DNA from: Serinus canaria
Lineage: Eukaryota; Chordata; Aves; Passeriformes; Fringillidae
Assembly (NCBI RefSeq): GCF_022539315.1
Contig: NC_066327.1
Span: forward strand, 12,276,495-12,340,494
Direction: 5' to 3'
Length of the DNA stretch: 64,000 nucleotides
Part shown: positions 1-12,300 of the stretch, in pieces
How the letters are laid out: every line of letters starts with the position of its first letter
Numbering within the stretch: the first letter of the stretch is position 1
Position numbers and translations under genes: made by a program
The notes under the pieces: generated by a model
Told to the model about the DNA's origin: nothing
The model's input: the letters and a program-made list of their open reading frames with translations, nothing else
Database searches by the model: none

Positions 1-204
1 TGGCTCTGAAACTGCAGTGATAAACAGAGCAGAAATTCCTGCAGAGAGCTGAAATACTTACCTACCACTGCCTTCATACTACAGAATCCCTGGGGGTTTA
101 TGGTAAATTGCTCTCATTTGTGACCCCTAAGAAAGAGGTAGATACATCCAGATTTAATGGCTGAATGAAGTTCCTTTAAAGTGTTCTCACACATGTCCTT
201 TAAT

Positions 205-357
205 GCTCCTGACATTGTGGGAGGCTGTGGATGCCCCATCCCTGGAAGTCTTCTGGGGCTTTGAACAACCCGGTCTAGTGGAAGGTTCCCGTGGCAGGGG
301 GGAAATGAGATGACCTTTAAGGTCCCTTCCAACCCAAACCAATCTGTGATTCTGTCT
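205..357 (+). mobile_element. CR1 LINE 3' fragment
   Basis: The sequence reads as the 3' untranslated end of avian CR1: GGATGCCCCATCCCTGGAAGTC, then CGGTCTAGTGGAAGGTTCCC, then AAGGTCCCTTCCAACCCAAACC, ending in CTGTGATTCTGTCTC. Plus orientation, with the 3' tail at the right. It is truncated at its 5' end, as nearly all CR1 copies are, and some internal bases are missing. It has no coding capacity. Confidence 0.85.
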
Positions 358-3300
358 CAGAATACTCACAGCTCAGGGTGTTCTCCACTGATCTCAGGGT
401 GTTTGTCAGCTAATTTAGATGGTGACACCATTCAATGACAAGAGAGAGGCTCCCTCTGTGGTGTTTCCAGAGCAAAACTCAGTTGAGAGGTGATTCACAA
501 CTTTCAGGTAAAACTTCCCAAAAAGATCTGTTGTGTTGCTGGGAATTAACAAACCAAGATCCATCTTGGTTAGGTGGAAAGGACAGGATGGAAACTTGCC
601 AAGAAAATGCCATGTGAACCAATAAAATAAAAAATGTTCTGGCAGGCCTCATGTTAGAAATCACATTGTCTGGCACTTATATTAAATATCCTATTTAGTT
701 TACAGCAGACTGTAGCTGGTGGCTTCAGTTTTGTCACACAGAACAGAGTGGTTATTTTTGGTTAAACACTTAAAAGTGTTTTCTTTCTAAGTCTTCTAAC
801 AGCTTCTGTTTTAATTGTGCAGATTGTCCCAAAGTGCTTGCTCAAATGTCAGGTTAGACACAAGAGTGCCAAATATCATTTTTATGTTCTTGACCATGTC
901 TGTGTTGTGTTATCTTATTCACCCTCCTGGTTTCTCTTCAGTGGGCATTATATTTGTAGCCTTTTTCCATGGAGAAAAAAGAATCTCAATTATCCTTACA
1001 ATCCTTTCTGAAATTTTGTTCATTTTTTACCATTCCCTCTTGGGTTTGTGGCATGGATCTGATCACAGCACTCACCAAGGAAATTACTTGTGGTTTCCCT
1101 AGCACACAGCACATTGGCATGTTCTGTTTCCCAATATTTGACTCTGAAGCAGAAGTTTGACACATCTGCTCCAAACATCTGTGGTGTTTAGAGAGTTTGA
1201 TCATGCTGAGTGGATCGAAATGACCTTTATTTTCTCAGCCTTTCTTTCCCCCACCAAATGTTACAGTGAGTTTAGATCCTTTCAGGCAGACTCCCCCAAC
1301 CCTTGCCACTGTCTACAGCAAACATCATCTGCAGCTGTGCTGACCCCCTCACTCATATTTGGCAGTCTTATTGAAATGGTGTTCTCACAAATCCTGTTAC
1401 ATTTTCTGTTTCCCTGTTCATTTTTTCACCTCATTATTCATTGCTTTCCATCCAGAAGCTAAGAGGCATTTCCAAACCTTGGGGCTCTTTCTCCTCCCAT
1501 GAAGGGCACCACAGGGCACCCAGGCAATCCCCAGTGTGGCTCTTTGCCTCCCTCAAGTGACTGGCACAAACACCCACCTCTGTGCAGCTGCAGCACCTTC
1601 CTGTCACCCAGATGTGCTCTTCACCTCAAGGAAGCTCATCTCCATTTTTCCTCTCATTTCTTTAGAAACATAAATATGAAGATTTTTAGACAGAGGCATT
1701 TTTCTTTGCCTGGGCACATCAGGATGAGAGAATGATGGCCTCTGACATTGCTGCTTGAGATGGCTGCTCCAGACCCAGCCTTTTCCAAGACATCCTTGCT
1801 AGCCCATCTGAGTTTCTATCAGTCTGAAAAGTTCCACATTTTAACTTTGTGCCCAGGTCTGATGAGCTGGTGAGGGCAGACCTTGCTGAGCTGGGCTGGG
1901 GGGAGGTGAATGTGATGGGCTGCTTCACTTGCTGTGAGGCTCTGGGTCATCTCCTGGGCTTGGCAGTTTCTGCCCAGAGCTCATTACACGTTGTCACTAA
2001 AGCTGTGCTGAGCAGATCAGAGCCAAGGTTGCTTCAAGAGAGCTCTACTCAAGCTCAGGACGTTGCAGAATTGTCCTTTAGTTCTTTAGTCATATATCCC
2101 TGTCTGTTTTCACTGTGTCCTTTACCTATCCAAATCCTTTCTCCAAAGTCACCAGACAGCTCCAGTCAGGGCAGTGGCATGTGAACAAGCAACATGAGGG
2201 ACACTTGAAGAGACAATTCCCAACTGGCTGCCTCCCTCCTCAGCAGCAATTATTAGCCCAGCTCTGAATGACAGAGTGCAATAAAACAGAGACAGTTCTG
2301 CCCTTGGTGCACAATAAGTGAAAGACGAGTGGGAAATATCTCTGAAAAGTTTCCTCCCCTAAGAGCAGATGAGTGAGCACAGCCCTTTTCTGTCTGCTTT
2401 TTTCTTCACTCAGCAGCAGCCTGGAGCTGAGCCTTCAGTGTCTTTGCCCTTCTCTTTCCTACCTCCTTTTGCAGCTCCTAAAGATAAAAAAATAATGTGG
2501 CTTTTCTGGCGCCCTAACCCCATTCTGTCACTGCTGTGCACTCCTGTGAGTGTGCATTATCTGACCATAAAGCTGCTGTGCAGCCAGCATGGAAATGGTA
2601 TTGGCAAAGCTGTAATGGAGGCAGGAATTTATGTCTGTGGCCAGGTGGAGTTCTGAGGGATTGTACCTGAGCTAATAATACCTCGCTGTGAGCCACTGAG
2701 TTCAGCTATATCATTTGGGGCAGGAAAATCTATTGGTGCTATTCAATTGTGGCTACCATAGTAATATCATTTTTCTTTTAAAAAAAAAATGTTTACTTTT
2801 AATTGGAATCAATGCCAGTCACTTGCCTTATACTGAAAAAGAGTTAATGAGAGGGAAGTATAAAGAGGGGAAAACAGGTGAAAATTAAAAGTATTTTATT
2901 ATGATTAATTATTAAATATCCCTGGTTTTAAGTCATGATTACATGGAATTAGGCCAAGTATAGCTGACAAGTCAAGGAGGGAGTTGGTGACTGGGTAATT
3001 TTGGAGTGCATCCCCTCTTGGGCCAGAGAGGCAGGAGAACATGGACCCCACCAGGCAGCCCCTCCTTCCTCCACCCTCACTTCCCAGTGCTTGGGAGGAG
3101 CCCTGCTTGCTCACTCAGCCCTGTGAGTGACCCCTGTGAGCTGGTGCAGCCTGAATCCTGCCTGGCTGGAGATGTGGCTGCAGAGCTGTTGAGGGTGGTA
3201 CTTGGAGGAGACGCAGATCGCTTTCAACTCCAATTTTCCATTCCTACCCGTCTGCTGTCCCTCAAGAAGTGGGTACATCCCTCAACAGAGGGCCTTGGCA

Positions 3301-4044
3301 CAGCTGGACACAATGCATGTCCTGGCACAGCCTTGGGGTCAAGCTTGGGAAGTCTTAACCTTGGCTTTCAGGATGAAGAGCCAGAGTGACAAAACTGCAT
3401 CCTTTCCTATCTCTTGCCACCTTCCCCACCCCGTTCAGAGCTGCACTGCTACAAAGCTGGTGCCCCCTTCATGTTTCCAGCATCTTCATGTAAACAGATT
3501 TGTTGTCCCTCCCAGCCAAGGTATCCCAAGGTATCTGTCAGCTGCTAAAGGCATCATTTTCTGTTTATCTTCTCCTAAGCTGCTGCTCCAACGGAGCTGC
3601 AAAATTAACATTGTACTCAGCAAAATGGTCTGTGTAAAACAAGGGCAATTTATACAGAAATAGCCATAATCCTTCACATTAAAATTTGGCTGTTAAAATT
3701 CTGGCACCTCTCAGAGGTCACTCTAACCTAGTTAAGTTCTGTTAAGGAAAGCTGTTATTATGGCTCTCAGCTTTTTTTTCTCCCCTACAAGACTGTCTCC
3801 TTTGGCTTGTGCTCTTCAGCACTCACCTCTACCTCCCCTGCCCTGCTCCTGCCTCTCCTGGTTTAAATTGCTTTCTGTCATATATTATTAAAGACTAAGC
3901 TTAACTACCTAGACACTGTGAAAAGTGCTCAGTAGTGGGGTTAAAGTCCCTGCAGTATTTCCTTGTTTCTTCTTTCCCCTGGTTGAATTTTGACCACAAA
4001 TGAAGCCATTTTGACCACATTGAGGGAGGCTCCTTGTAGAAAAG
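358..4044. other. Intergenic, no gene recognised
   Basis: The segment between the first CR1 and the MIR relic. Open frames here (up to 153 codons at 3202-3663) have no recognisable domain and look random. Short AT-rich patches lie near 2780-2920. I recognise no repeat family or RNA gene. Confidence 0.5.
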
Positions 4045-4200
4045 GTGCTGGGCTGGAACAGAACAGATGTGAGTTCAGCTCCCTGCTGTGCCACAGGTTT
4101 CCTGTCTGTCCTTGGATATATCATTTAATTTGTCTCTCTCATTCTGTCTCGTTCCCCACCTCGCTGCTTTGCAATGATAATATTTGTTTTCACCATCCAG
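4045..4200 (+). mobile_element. Ancient MIR / CORE-SINE relic
   Basis: The order of motifs follows the MIR consensus: GAGTTCAGCTCCCTGCTGTGCC, CCTTGGATATATCATTTAAT, TCTCTCTCATTCTGTCTC and CAATGATAATA. These correspond to the MIR segments for GGTTCGAATCCCGGCTCTGCCA, CCTTGGGCAAGTTACTTAAC, CTCTGTGCCTCAGTTTC and GGGATAATAAT. The copy is heavily diverged, as expected for an element inherited from early amniotes. It was assigned by eye from a remembered consensus. Confidence 0.55.
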
Positions 4201-4526
4201 CATATCTCAGTGTGTTTCTTCTCATGGTGCAAAATCTGTATTAACCAATGTGTACACAGGACTGTGGAGGGTAGGATTTCAGTCTCTGGACTTCAAATTT
4301 CATACTACCATACAAATAAATACATTAAATAAATGCCTCTCTTTCCAGCTTGTTCATCATGACTGTATGATGTTTGAAACAGAATGATGTTAAGGTTAAA
4401 CTTGATCTCTCTTGCCTGAAGCTTTTAATGAAGTAAAAAGGAGATTTCATTCCAACGTTAGTGAGACAACTCTATGACCTTAAATAGAGTCCTGCTGAAT
4501 TTCTCTGGGAGAAAACTACACAGCTG

Positions 4527-4645
4527 TATAAATCATAGAATCATAAAATATCCTGAGTGGGATGGGACCCACAAGGATCACTGGAGTTCAGCTCCTGGCC
4601 CTGCACAGGACACCTGCAGGACTCACACCATATTTAGAGCCACTG
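4527..4645 (-). mobile_element. CR1 LINE 3' fragment, inverted
   Basis: It begins with AATCATAGAATCATAAAATA, the reverse complement of the CR1 3' tail, followed by ATCCTGAGTGGGATGGGACCC, ACAAGGATCACTGGAG and CTCCTGGCCCTGCACAGGACA. This is a CR1 subtype that I associate with songbird genomes. The element is on the minus strand. The right boundary is uncertain because similarity fades after about 4640. Confidence 0.8.
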
Positions 4646-5904
4646 AGCTCCTGGTGCTGCATTGTGCAATATTCCCTTTTATCTGCTGGATGGTGAAGCC
4701 TGGATCCCCAGCTGTCCTGCTCCCAGGGCACAGGGCTCATGAGCACTTCATGGTGCATGGCAGGTCCTGGCTTTTATAGAGCACATTTTAAGGAAAAGCT
4801 TGCAGAAAAAGAATGGCACTTGGCACATCAAGACAGAGGAGAATTCCCTAGCAGTAATGGGAAGAAAATCTCACTTGCAAAATGAGTGGATGTTTCTGGA
4901 ACCATGAAAGGAGCACAGGCTGGATTTAATGTTGCAATTGCAAAGTAGGAAAATGCTTGTGCCAGTGTAAGTGGGCAAACCAAGGGTGGCACAGAGTGAC
5001 TGGGCAGAGAAACCTTGGGCAGTACTCCCTAGGGACCTCCTGTTTTCTGGCAGGGAGATAAAGCAAACCTTGCTTCCTCTTGCATGAAGCTGCAAGAAGT
5101 TTATTCTCAAAATGTGCTTGAAACAACCATGGTGGAGTCCACATTCCTCATCATGCAGATGAAAGTGACTAAATTGGGGCTACTGACAACAGCACCTGGG
5201 CTGAAAGTGAATCTCCTGCTCTGTGCAGAAAGAAGGGTAATCCCATTCAGAGGGCCCCAGAGAGCTCCTGTCTCTGACACTGATATGGAGAAACAGACTG
5301 GAAAAGATCAGCCTGACAAACAAAACTATATTTATATTGCAGTAATCACAGGGACACAGGCACTGGACCCTGGGAATGTTGCCTTTCTCTTTTAGGGGCC
5401 TTATCTGATACTGGCAGGACCATTCCCTTGTGTGATCAGTTATGAAGCTACTCCAGGATATAAAAACCTCTATACTGCAAAGTTTGAGCTGGCAGAGGAG
5501 CACATTGCAGTGGCTCCACCATGTAGGTAGTTTTGGGGGTATCAGTGAAAGTAATTGTATTACTGAGAGTTAGTCCAGGGTTTAAACGTGATGCAAAATG
5601 AAGTGGCAGAGGTTCACTCATCACCTTGGTGTAACTCACTGTGGGTTATCCTGGGCAGCCCCCTGGCTTGCTGAGAGGTTTATGAGGACTCTGCAATTTC
5701 ACTGCAGGACACTTTGCTATAGTTCTTTTTGACCACATCCTTGGGATTTTGCCTGGGCTGGGGTCGCTTTAGTGGCTTTATGGGATCAGAGGGAAAAAAA
5801 ACTAAACAGGTGAGAGGGGATTTTAAGAGTGTTCTTTATCCATTTTTCTCCCCCTCTAGCAAGGATCAGCTATCTATCTTTATAATTTCTGATGGATGTT
5901 TGTT

Positions 5905-6305
5905 CTTTAAAAGCCTCCAACAGTGAGGCTGCCCCACCTCAGGCAATCTATTCCATCCCCTGCTTCCCTCACCATTAGGAAGCTTTTCCTGAAGTCTAAC
6001 CCTCATAGCTCTTGCTGTCACTTAAGCCCATTATTTCTTGTGCTTGCCACCTGGTTGTGGCAAACAGATTATTTCCTTCCTCTTTCCAACAACCTTTAAA
6101 CAATTGATGGTTCTCATGCTCTCTCCAGTGCTTTTCTCATGTTCTCCAGTGCTTTTCTCTCCTCTGCCTGAGCCAGCAGCTCCCTCGTGTCCCCACATAG
6201 ACCACGGTCTTTGATAGTTCTCATTTCTCTCCTCTGGAATGTCTGCAATTTTTTTTTTCTTTTTTTTTTTCCTTATGGTTGAGGTCCAGTGCCCCCAGTG
6301 GGATA
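5905..6305 (-). mobile_element. Older CR1 LINE fragment, inverted, with T expansion
   Basis: The text resembles the part of CR1 just upstream of the 3' end, read in reverse: CCTCCAACAGTGAGGCTGCC, then AGGAAGCTTTTCCTGAAGTCTAACC, then CCCATTATTTCTTGTGCTTG. It is diverged and lacks the 3' tail. Near its right end (6249-6270) a run of T interrupted by one C has expanded inside the element. A short local duplication of TCTCCAGTGCTTTTCTC lies at about 6121-6160. Confidence 0.65.
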
Positions 6306-9300
6306 AAACTGAGGTTTTATTGAAACAAGCTGAAGGAAATAAATCAGTTACCTTTGCTTACAGTTCATGATAAATTCCCATAGTCACCGTGCACTTGTAA
6401 AAAGATAATTTAAAATAAGGCAGAAATTGGTGGGAAATTATTTTCTTCTTGTGGCAATTTATCTGTTGTCTTTCAGAAGGTGCTATTAAAATGATCAAGT
6501 TTTATCACAACTCTGGTTCTTTCTCCAAATCATTAAATCTCTAGGACAGAGATGACCACACCCCATCAGTCCTTGCTGTAAGGGTTGACATTTCAGTGGG
6601 TGCTGGCAGCTGTTCCCAAGGAATCAGGGTTTCACTGGAATGACCCAGTCTCACAGACCCAGACTTTGGCATTAGAGTGTTTGGGGGTGGAACTGTGGTA
6701 TTTTTGTCCCAACAAAACAACAAGGTGTCTGATACTGAACATGGGCTTCCAGATGAGCAAATGGGAGCCAGTTGGTCACTTTTTTCACCTTTTCCTATTG
6801 TAACTTTGTTTTTGAGATTTTTTTAATGTGCTTTGAAGGAAAGCCAGGCCAGCAGAATTAGCTCTGTGCTGATATAGCACAGGAACATCTTCTCCCCATT
6901 AGTGATACCACACTGTTGCCCAAACACAGAGAAAATGAAATAAGAAAGGTCAGTGTCATTCCACTTGCTGAAGGACACCTCTGTTGGATCCCACTCTGAC
7001 AGTGACATAGAGGTGACAATGAGACACCCACAGAAAGTATGAGAAAAAGCAATGCAATCTGGATCCTGGGAGTATTCCTGATGGCACAGGATTGTATCTC
7101 ATGCTGTCTCCTTGGCTCTGGTGAGCACATGAGATAGAAGCTTTTGTTGTGAAGGGAGAATGGTAGATATGAGAAAACAAGGACAGAGAAAAAACATCTT
7201 TCCTCCGAGGAAGTTCCTAACTGTGGCTTTTGACTTCAAAGGAAGGTTTGTAAGGAACAGCTGATGTTGAGAGGAGATGGAGAGCTTTGAAAAGTTTTGA
7301 TGTGTTTTGGGTTAAACCTTCCTTGCTTCTTCCCACTGAGGCCATGTAAAGGCCCTTTCCCATGTTTGCCTCTCTGTGTCACTCCTTGGGTTGGAACCTC
7401 AAAGGCTTGGAGAGGATCAAAGAGCCTGTAGTGAAAACAGGTTGATTTTCCACAGCTTTTGAGTTTGGTTTGAGTTCTTCTACTAAGACATAAAAATTTA
7501 CAGAGGACCATTACTCTCAAAGAAAGGAGACAGACTCTTTTTTTTCAATGTGTGGACTTTGCAGCTGACTGCAGCAGGTGACATTTTCCAGCTCTGAAGG
7601 TCTTCAATAAAATCCAGATTTGGTGCGTTGAGATCAAGGTCTCTCCTCCCATGCTGTAATTTTTGGATGTCAGGGCTGCCTAATTGCACTGTGAGAATCC
7701 TTTTAAAAAGGCACCTCCTGACAGGGATAGTCTTTAAAATAGGCCATTAGTCTTGTGAGAATGCATCAGGGAATTGAGTTTGTTAGTGAGGCAAACCTCA
7801 CATGGCCTTGCTCAGGCTCTTCCCCTGTGAAATGGAAATTGGTCGAAGGAAATCAGAAAGGAGGCACCCTGGAATGCACAAACAGGGACACTGGATGGGA
7901 CAGCAAGGCACCTGGAGGGCTTTCAGCCCTGCATGCAGTCTGTGTCCTTTCCTTTGGCACAAACCTGCTGGTGGGTGTGACGCTCTAAATAAAGCCCCAT
8001 GGCCTGAGATTCACTCAGTGGTCAAAACAAAGACAGGTGTGAACCTAGAGAGATTCATTTAGGGACACATCCATGTGCCTACACTTTTAATGCTACTATG
8101 GATTCCCAAATTATCTGGGATGTCCACACAGGGCTTTTGGAGACCCAGCACTTCCAGAATTTCGGTGGGAGTTGCTCAATTATCTGAAGTGGTACCAAAC
8201 ACCTGAGCTTAGAGACCTGACTTGGTCTTAGAAATGAAAATAGAAAATCTCCAAGGACAATTCAGCCCATTCAAAAATATCTGTAGAAAGTGTAAGTGTG
8301 AGGCGTTTGGAGGAAATTCCTCACCTTGTACTTGAATTTTCCTGTTATTGGCAAATTTGTGGCTCAATCCTCACATGGGGCTGGCCCAGTACCTTCTGGC
8401 CTTAGGCTCTGATCCCACTGGTGAACAGATGACACAAAACAGGGTGTTGTGAAAGAACAAAACTGGGGCATATTTGAAATCATCATAAGGGAAAATGGGA
8501 AGAAACAAAGAAACATCACATTCACTTTTAATCGTGCTAATGTAAAAATAAATATTCCAGTATTCAGGGCATGTTTTCACCCTGATATACCATGATTCAA
8601 ACTTGCTACATGACCTCAGGCTTCAATATTTTGTTATGTTTTCCTGTCAAATTTTCTTGCTGATAGCTACAATTACCTGGAAACCTCAGCAGCATCAGCA
8701 AAGCACCGTGCAGTCCTCATGCTCAGGAGAGTGTGAGAGGAGCTGGCTGCAGATTGTGTTGACTGGACCACAGCAGCCCCAGCACATTTAACTTCAAAAC
8801 ATGGTCAGGTGCTGTGTCAGCTGCCCTGCACACTGAGAGCTGCACTGGCTGGCAGCTGTGCTCCTGGGAAGGAAGCATGGAAGCAACATCTCTGCCCTGT
8901 GATATGATGTCTCACTCATGATAATTAGTCCATGGGAAATGTTTCTGCCCTGCCCAGTTGCACAGATCTGCTGCTGTTTCATACCCTGCCATGCAGAGGT
9001 GTGATAAAGGTGTTAAAGGAAGAGGGGTTTGGGGTTTTTTTTACTTATCTCATTGAAATCCCTTAATTTGTGGGCAATATTTAAATTCCAGATTTTATCT
9101 GGATTCACCTTGTTGGGATTTCTTTAGATCTACAGAAGGAATGGGACACTGAAAAATGCAGAGAGAGGCAGGAGGAGGAGGATCAGCTTTGCAGTTAGCT
9201 CTGACCTCAGTTAGGACTGAGCTAACACATTCTTGGTGGTTCAGGTTCTGGATATGGTGAAGTTCTCACACAGGACAGGCTCTTCGGCTCTTTTTCACAG

Positions 9301-12300
9301 TGTACATGATGAGAATATATATTTATTTTAAGTAAACACTTAGCCAGAAGGAAGACAACATGTGGTGTAAGGTAAATTATGCAGATAATGTTTTTTTATA
9401 TGCACAGAGTAAAAAGTACAAGGGACATGAATTTCCCCCGGGAAACACCTCTGAGAGAGGAGGCTGGGATAACACATGAAATAAAATAAAGAAGAGAAGG
9501 AAGAAGGAAAAATAAATTGGAAATAGTCAGTTCTGGCAGATTTTGCTTGAAGGAGACAGAAGACTGAATGAGCAAAAGATTGTACTGGAGGCAATTCCTT
9601 CCAAAGAAAGGACTTTGTCTTGGCTGTCACATATCCAGGTCACTGCTCCAGCTCCTGAGGACAGGATTTAGACCCTGCAGGTATTTATGAAGCTTGGAGC
9701 AAGAGATTGGAAAGTGTGAAAAGAATCTATTTAGAAAATAAGTTGGAGCATCTCTTCCCTCCAGTCTTTGCCTTTGTTCCAAGGTGGGGAATGCAGTGAC
9801 TTTTTGTCGTTCTGGCCTGTTCTGTATGGACTGCTGAGGTCTGGCTGGAGCAATTCCTGCGGGTTGTGTGGCAGTGCAAGATCAGACACAGCAGAGAAAG
9901 CAGCCCCTGGGCTGAGACAGGCACAAAGCACTGCTGAGGGGGGAGGAATGATTGTATTTGAACAGCAGAGCACAGGGAGAGTCTCAGTGGGCAGTAACAC
10001 TTCATTTCATCAGCAACAGCAAAAGGAGGCTTCTCTGCTGTGTCTCTTGTTCCACTCCCAGGGCTGTACCTGGTAGCAGCAGGTCTCAAAGCTGCTGGTT
10101 TGGGTCATCCCTTGTCCTGCCTGCCCTGGTGCTCAGCTCCACTGCAGCTGCAGTCCTGAGGGGTCTGTGTGTGTTCTGTACAGTGGAACAGGCTGAACTG
10201 TGCTCAAGGGAAAAAAACTGAGACAATGAAATAGGTTGGGGGCTTTCCAGTCCTTGTGATAGGTCCATAAAGTGTTAATCTCCTCCAGATTTTCCTCAAT
10301 GTGTTCAGCCTCAAACTCTCTGACTCTCTGGCTTTTGAGACTCTGGGATACAGGATTTCACAGGATGTGCTGCAGCCATTGACAGAAATATAATTGTCTC
10401 TTCCCATGTGACTGCCAACACAAGCTTCACTGCAGATAAAAGAATGGGAAAACAAATCTAAGTGCTGGAACCCTGTGGCTGTGCCTTCCCAAGACTGCTT
10501 GGGGTGACCCCTGTGCTGTGCACTGCCCTCCTGCAAGCTGCTGCTGGAAGAATCACTCTCATGCCCTGAGCTCACAGGTACAGCCCCACAGTAAGAAAAC
10601 AAGCTTATCAGTCTTTTGCATTTGTGTTGACACCTGCAGGTTCAGAGACTTTTTGTTTGTTTTCCCTGTTCTCCTCAGTGTATAATTGGCCAGATTGCAT
10701 TTACTTTTTCTCTCTCTTGCACTAATCACAGCTGCAGACTGGAGTAATTTGCTGATGCTGTACAAGGAATTGTCTCTCCTGGAGACCTGGCTGGTGTGAT
10801 CAGAACTCACATATGGTACCAGAACAAAGGGCCCTTCAGGCAAGTGGTTCTGTTTATTTTGGCTCAGGTCAATGCTGCTCTCCTCTCCCTGTGTCTTCCC
10901 CTCCCTGTGTGCTGTGATCATCGTTTTTCCTCTGACTTTGGAGCTGCTGGCTCCTTGCTGTCAGATCTAGGGTGGCCTGGCTTGTGCAGCATCAGCACCC
11001 CAGATTTGAAGGATGTGGGATGAAAGTGTCCAACATACTGCTTGTAGTTAATATGCTGTGATGCCTTGCTTCCCTTTTCTCCTACTTCCTTTTAGCAGCT
11101 TGGAGGCCAAGCAAAGAAACATCCCAAGGCTTCCTCTCTGCTCCCCCTCCTTTTCTGGTTAAAGATATTGTGAGTGGCTTCATGTGGACAATTGTTTTAC
11201 ATAGACACTGTGGGTTCCACCATCTACAAATTAGTTTAATCCTAATAGCAGTTATTTGCCTTGACTTATTCCTTATTTCCTTTGGAACAGCTGCTGGCAA
11301 AGCTGCTGCTCTCCTGATGAATTTTGTTGGTCAAATTTTTGATAGCATACTTACAGCTAAGGCTGACAGCCTGTTAAAACAGTGCCATCTCTGCATTTAG
11401 TACTTCTTTGCCCCCAGCTCTCATTTCAGCTAAGTATTAAACATCACTCACCATGTTGCAAAAATCAGTAGCAGTTTGCAGTGTTAGGAGGAAGAAAAAT
11501 CACAGGAAGTAATGGATGAAAAGGTAAGTACTGAACATCAGCACCTTTGGTGGTTGTGTACTGATAAAGGATAAAATAGCTGCTGTCTCCTTCCCTCCTC
11601 CTGAGGCTTTCTCTTCTCCACAAAGGGGCAGGATATAATGGTTAATGTCTCTCTAGCATCAGTATCCTATCTGTGGGCTCACAGATTTCTTGTATTTGTG
11701 CTGTTATTTACAAATAAAAGGTTTCTAGATTTTATTCTTGGCCCTTCCTGCATTGTGTGTAAATGTCTCTTCTTCTGTCATTTAGCAGTGCTTTAGAAAA
11801 CAGCTGGTGCCCCCAGGGTAACCCGTTAAACAATGTCCTACTCTGACAAAATTCTGCTTCATCAGCAAACCATGTTGTGCATATTTCTCTCATTGTTTTG
11901 CAAATTGCTGTTACAAAGAACTTTTGCATTTAAACAGTCTCTCTCTGACCTAAGAGATAGTAAAAATTACATTAGAAATGCCATAGTAACTTGTCACTGT
12001 GACCTGCCCTAAATAGCTGGACTTATTTCACTTGGATAAATCATTTATTTATGATGACCTATTATGTCATCAGAATTCTTCAGCAGAGGTGGTTCAGCTC
12101 CAAGTTACATGAATATTCTTTTGAAAGTCTAATCAGAAGATATATACCATCAGGATTATCTGCTTTAAAAATACAGCTCTAGACAGCACTGCTCAAACTG
12201 GGAAGTAATGATTAATCTGTTCTGATTACTGTGATCATTTAGATCCTCACTGCTCACCCATTCTCCATGATCTCAGTTAGAGAGAGCTCTAATTCTTAGT

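Noticed and set aside
7780..7850. Possible MIR-like segment (CTCAGGCTCTTCCCCTGTGAAATGG)
   Set aside because: Only about 25 bases resemble the MIR core, and the surrounding sequence does not continue the match.
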